From Chloroflexota bacterium (GTDB lineage: Bacteria; Chloroflexota; Anaerolineae; Anaerolineales; UBA4823): 9,241 nucleotides of DNA. This document shows, piece after piece, positions 7,398 to 9,241 of the stretch (position 1 is its first letter; each line of letters starts with the position of its first letter). Location of the stretch: the NCBI GenBank assembly GCA_030613705.1, contig JAUWLJ010000058.1, positions 1 through 9,241 of the forward strand, read 5' to 3'. The position numbers and the translations under genes are program-made. The notes under the pieces are model-generated. The model searched no databases and had not been told where the DNA came from. It saw nothing but the letters and a program-made list of their open reading frames with translations.

Positions 7398-8513
7398 TTA
7401 ATTCTTAGCGATATCCATGCGCTTCATCCAGGATTTTCTTGGGTCTGCGCTCGGGGCAACGGGCTCGTAGCACAGACGCCGGATTTCAGCGAGGATTTCA
7501 TCTGGCAGGGGGACCACACCCCCCATACGTCCATAAAATTCGATTGGAATCTTGCCGCCAACTGCTGCCAGCACATCTTGAAGCATTTGGCCAGAATTCA
7601 TCTCAACGACCAGCATGCCGCAGGCCAACTCAGTCAGCTTTTTAATCCGGGCATATGGGAAAGGGCTGACGGTTATTGGTCGCAGCAGTCCGACCGGAAT
7701 TCCTTCTGATCGGGCAGCCCGCACTGCCGAGAGAGCGACTCGTCCTGCAGTACCGAATCCAATCACCACCAGTTCAGCATCCTCCATGAAATACTCTTTA
7801 TAGCGCAGCTCGTTGGCTTCGATCTCATTCCAGCGCTCCAAAAGGCGGAAATTAATTACCTCTTCATCCTCTGGGTCTATGTATATTGAGCTGAGAATGC
7901 GGCGCTCGCGGTCTTTTGCACCAGTGACTGCCCACTCTTGATTTCGCTTTTGGATCGGCTGCATTGGGGGTAATTCGGCAGGCTCCATCATTTGTCCAAT
8001 GCAGCCATCGATCAGCACGACGACAACTGCCCGGTATTTATCAGCTAATTCGAATGCTTCAATAGTCAGATCGATCGATTCTTGAACACTGGCCGGCGCC
8101 AGTACGATCGGTCGGAAATCACCGTGTCCCCCGCCATGGACGATCTGGTTGTAGTCTCCCTGGGCAGGAGCGATATTACCCAACCCCGGACCGCCGCGCA
8201 TCACATCTACCAACACGACTGGGATTTCTGTCCCGGCAATATAGGAAATCCCTTCCATCATCAGTGAGATCCCGGGACTGGAGGAGGAGGTCATAACCCG
8301 CGCCCCGGTGCAGGCCGCACCGTAAACCATGTTGATCGCCGCCAGCTCACTTTCAGCTTGCAAGAAGGTACGCCCAAGCTCGGGCATCCGTCTTGAGAAC
8401 CATTCGAGTATCTCAGTTTGAGGTGTGATCGGGTAACCAAAATAGGCTTCCAAACCTGAACGGATGGCGGCTTCAGCGATAGCTTCGTTGCCTTTAAGCA
8501 ATTCTTTCGCCAT
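7398..8513 (-). CDS. vorB: 3-methyl-2-oxobutanoate (2-ketoisovalerate):ferredoxin oxidoreductase, alpha subunit VorB-like
   Basis: 371-aa alpha subunit with the N-terminal pyrimidine-binding TPP domain and a C-terminal transketolase-C-like domain (about 245-345, starting [11 protein letters not shown]). Diagnostic blocks are [14 protein letters not shown] (7-20), [11 protein letters not shown] (24-34), [17 protein letters not shown] (51-67, with the likely cofactor-activating Glu E54), [10 protein letters not shown] (75-84) and MRGGPGLGN (105-113). These match proteins named VorB. The enzyme oxidatively decarboxylates 2-oxoacids from Val/Leu/Ile to acyl-CoA, CO2 and reduced ferredoxin. A 2-oxoglutarate-specific KorA is the main alternative, since the two families are hard to separate by eye. 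AGGAG lies 7 bases before the ATG. It follows the ferredoxin gene by 17 bases in the order ferredoxin-alpha-beta-gamma. Confidence 0.93.
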   Translation of the reverse strand: MAKELLKGNEAIAEAAIRSGLEAYFGYPITPQTEILEWFSRRMPELGRTFLQAESELAAINMVYGAACTGARVMTSSSSPGISLMMEGISYIAGTEIPVVLVDVMRGGPGLGNIAPAQGDYNQIVHGGGHGDFRPIVLAPASVQESIDLTIEAFELADKYRAVVVVLIDGCIGQMMEPAELPPMQPIQKRNQEWAVTGAKDRERRILSSIYIDPEDEEVINFRLLERWNEIEANELRYKEYFMEDAELVVIGFGTAGRVALSAVRAARSEGIPVGLLRPITVSPFPYARIKKLTELACGMLVVEMNSGQMLQDVLAAVGGKIPIEFYGRMGGVVPLPDEILAEIRRLCYEPVAPSADPRKSWMKRMDIAKN

Positions 8514-8530
8514 TTAACTACTCCTAAGTC

Positions 8531-8776
8531 TTATGCAGGAGCTTTCGCTCGCCTGGCAGGTACTTCGCGATAAATAGTCAGGGCTGCTTCCGGACAAACG
8601 ATGGCGCAAATTGCGCATCCGGTGCAGCCCTCTGAGCTCAGGTAAGCCGGGTGATAGCCTTTTGGAGTGAGACGATCCATATCCAGGCTAATCACCTCCT
8701 GTGGGCAGGCATTGACACATAAGTCGCAGCCTTTACAGTAGCGTTCATCAACTTCGATCCATCCCTTAACGGGCAT
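8531..8776 (-). CDS. Small 2[4Fe-4S] ferredoxin subunit of the 2-oxoacid oxidoreductase (KorD/PorD-like)
   Basis: 81-aa ferredoxin-type subunit with two complete CxxCxxCxxxC sets: C14, C17, C20 and C24, then C51, C54, C57 and C61. These are the ligands of two [4Fe-4S] clusters that would pass electrons from the TPP centre to free ferredoxin. The spacer between the sets (LDMDRLTPKGYHPAYLSSEG) and the basic tail EVPARRAKAPA fit the delta subunit of KOR/VOR enzymes rather than a free clostridial ferredoxin. It is the first gene of the operon, with GGAGG 7 bases before the ATG. An unusually long leader of about 100 bases precedes it. Confidence 0.95.
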   Translation of the reverse strand: MPVKGWIEVDERYCKGCDLCVNACPQEVISLDMDRLTPKGYHPAYLSSEGCTGCAICAIVCPEAALTIYREVPARRAKAPA

Positions 8777-8883
8777 CCACCAACCTCCAAACCCTGATTA
8801 AGAATTATGATTCTGTTCGATATTTACTATCTTCATTATCAATATATTATTCATCCACGACTAGTGTAAACTGTCACTGATCT

Positions 8884-8912
8884 ATTATACAAAAGTACTT
8901 ATTCAAGAAACA
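8884..8912 (-). promoter_or_regulatory. Probable promoter of the oxidoreductase operon
   Basis: On the minus strand there is a perfect -10 box TATAAT (8884-8889) with a poor -35 (TGTTTC, 8907-8912) at 17 bases. The palindrome AAGTACTT (8893-8900) lies within the spacer, where a bound protein would block polymerase or an activator might be needed. Transcription would begin near 8877, giving a leader of about 100 bases with no recognised riboswitch. Confidence 0.55.
8893..8900. repeat. AAGTACTT palindrome within the oxidoreductase promoter
   Basis: This 8-bp perfect palindrome has its only other copy in the window at the core of the 14-bp palindrome upstream of ppdK (2152-2159). Possible shared operator; eight bases alone are weak evidence. 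Confidence 0.35.
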
Positions 8913-9205
8913 CATTTTGGGTGTCGCTCTGGTCTGGATTGGGAATAGAGGTGCCCAATTATGGAATTAGAGAGTTCACCAAAAATATTTTGGTGAAATT
9001 CCCTGAAAAGATTGCGGTTTCGTATAGCTATCACTTTCCCGGAGATTTCTCAATCATCTGAGACGAAAGTTCGCTTTGATTTCTCATTTTCCGTCTCCTA
9101 AGAGGTCAGAAGCATGAAAATATCATCCATCAACCAGGATGGAAGAGGAGGCTGCCAACTTCACAAGTCCTCGAAGCGCGAATCTTCGATATCCTGGCGC
9201 AATTC
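8913..9205. other. Largely non-coding stretch upstream of the oxidoreductase operon
   Basis: No gene longer than about 20 codons is supported here on either strand apart from an edge-truncated plus-strand frame described under rejected items. The stretch holds an AT-rich 10-3-10 inverted repeat (8975-8997), a looser ATTGGG/CCCAAT pair (8939-8959), and an 18-codon minus-strand ORF with a good ribosome binding site (9031-9087). Confidence 0.5.
8975..8997. repeat. AT-rich 23-bp inverted repeat (10-3-10)
   Basis: TTCACCAAAA-ATA-TTTTGGTGAA is a perfect inverted repeat about 65 bases upstream of the -35 region of the oxidoreductase operon. It lacks a GC-rich stem and a T-tract, so a DNA-binding-protein site is more likely than a terminator. 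Confidence 0.5.
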
Positions 9206-9241
9206 CTACTCCTCAGATTTCTCGGGCTTAAATACACCTTC
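9206..9241 (-). CDS. Possible C-terminal end of a gene truncated by the window edge
   Basis: Reading inward from the window end on the minus strand gives EGVFKPEKSEE and then TAG. A charged, acidic, Lys/Glu-rich tail is typical of a real protein end. The frame is only 11 codons long, and an opposite-strand ORF (9114 to the edge) overlaps it, so the call is weak and the product cannot be named. Confidence 0.3.
   Translation of the reverse strand, partial: EGVFKPEKSEE

Noticed and set aside
9114..9241. Plus-strand ORF open to the window edge (MKISSINQDGRGG...)
   Set aside because: It is Ser/Arg-rich with no recognisable pattern and overlaps a more protein-like minus-strand end; it cannot be resolved without more sequence.

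Overview
The window reads as chromosomal DNA of an anaerobic, protein- or peptide-fermenting bacterium with roughly balanced base composition. The set of an exported subtilisin-like protease, pyruvate phosphate dikinase and a ferredoxin-dependent branched-chain 2-oxoacid oxidoreductase resembles Anaerolineae-type Chloroflexota. That placement is an inference from gene content and style, not a database result. No mobile element, CRISPR array, tRNA or rRNA was seen.

Layout. (1) Positions 50-1788, minus strand: a sigma70-like promoter, a cyclic-di-GMP-I (GEMM-I) riboswitch, an intrinsic terminator and then a secreted S8 protease. A 7-base segment of the aptamer is complementary to the 5' arm of the terminator, so a complete antiterminator/terminator switch can be read directly. 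(2) 1881-2072, minus strand: a short coiled-coil ORF without a normal in-frame start codon. (3) 2149-5225, plus strand: a palindrome, a promoter overlapping a second palindrome, a roughly 160-base structured leader, ppdK (920 aa) and its terminator. (4) 5329-5715, minus strand: a monocistronic gene for a 68-aa zinc-finger-like protein, with its own promoter and terminator. (5) 5829-8912, minus strand: a four-gene operon (small 2[4Fe-4S] ferredoxin, then alpha, beta and gamma subunits of a VOR/KOR-type enzyme), with a TATAAT promoter upstream and a strong terminator downstream. (6) 8913-9241: mostly non-coding, with an AT-rich inverted repeat and perhaps the last 11 codons of another minus-strand gene.

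How the parts may work together (inference): the exported protease releases peptides. The oxidoreductase oxidatively decarboxylates 2-oxoacids derived from amino acids, giving acyl-CoA, CO2 and reduced ferredoxin. PPDK interconverts pyruvate and PEP with ATP and phosphate. ppdK and the oxidoreductase operon share the 8-bp palindrome AAGTACTT upstream, which hints at a common regulator. The riboswitch ties protease output to the c-di-GMP lifestyle signal, and the visible base-pairing predicts that c-di-GMP turns the protease off.
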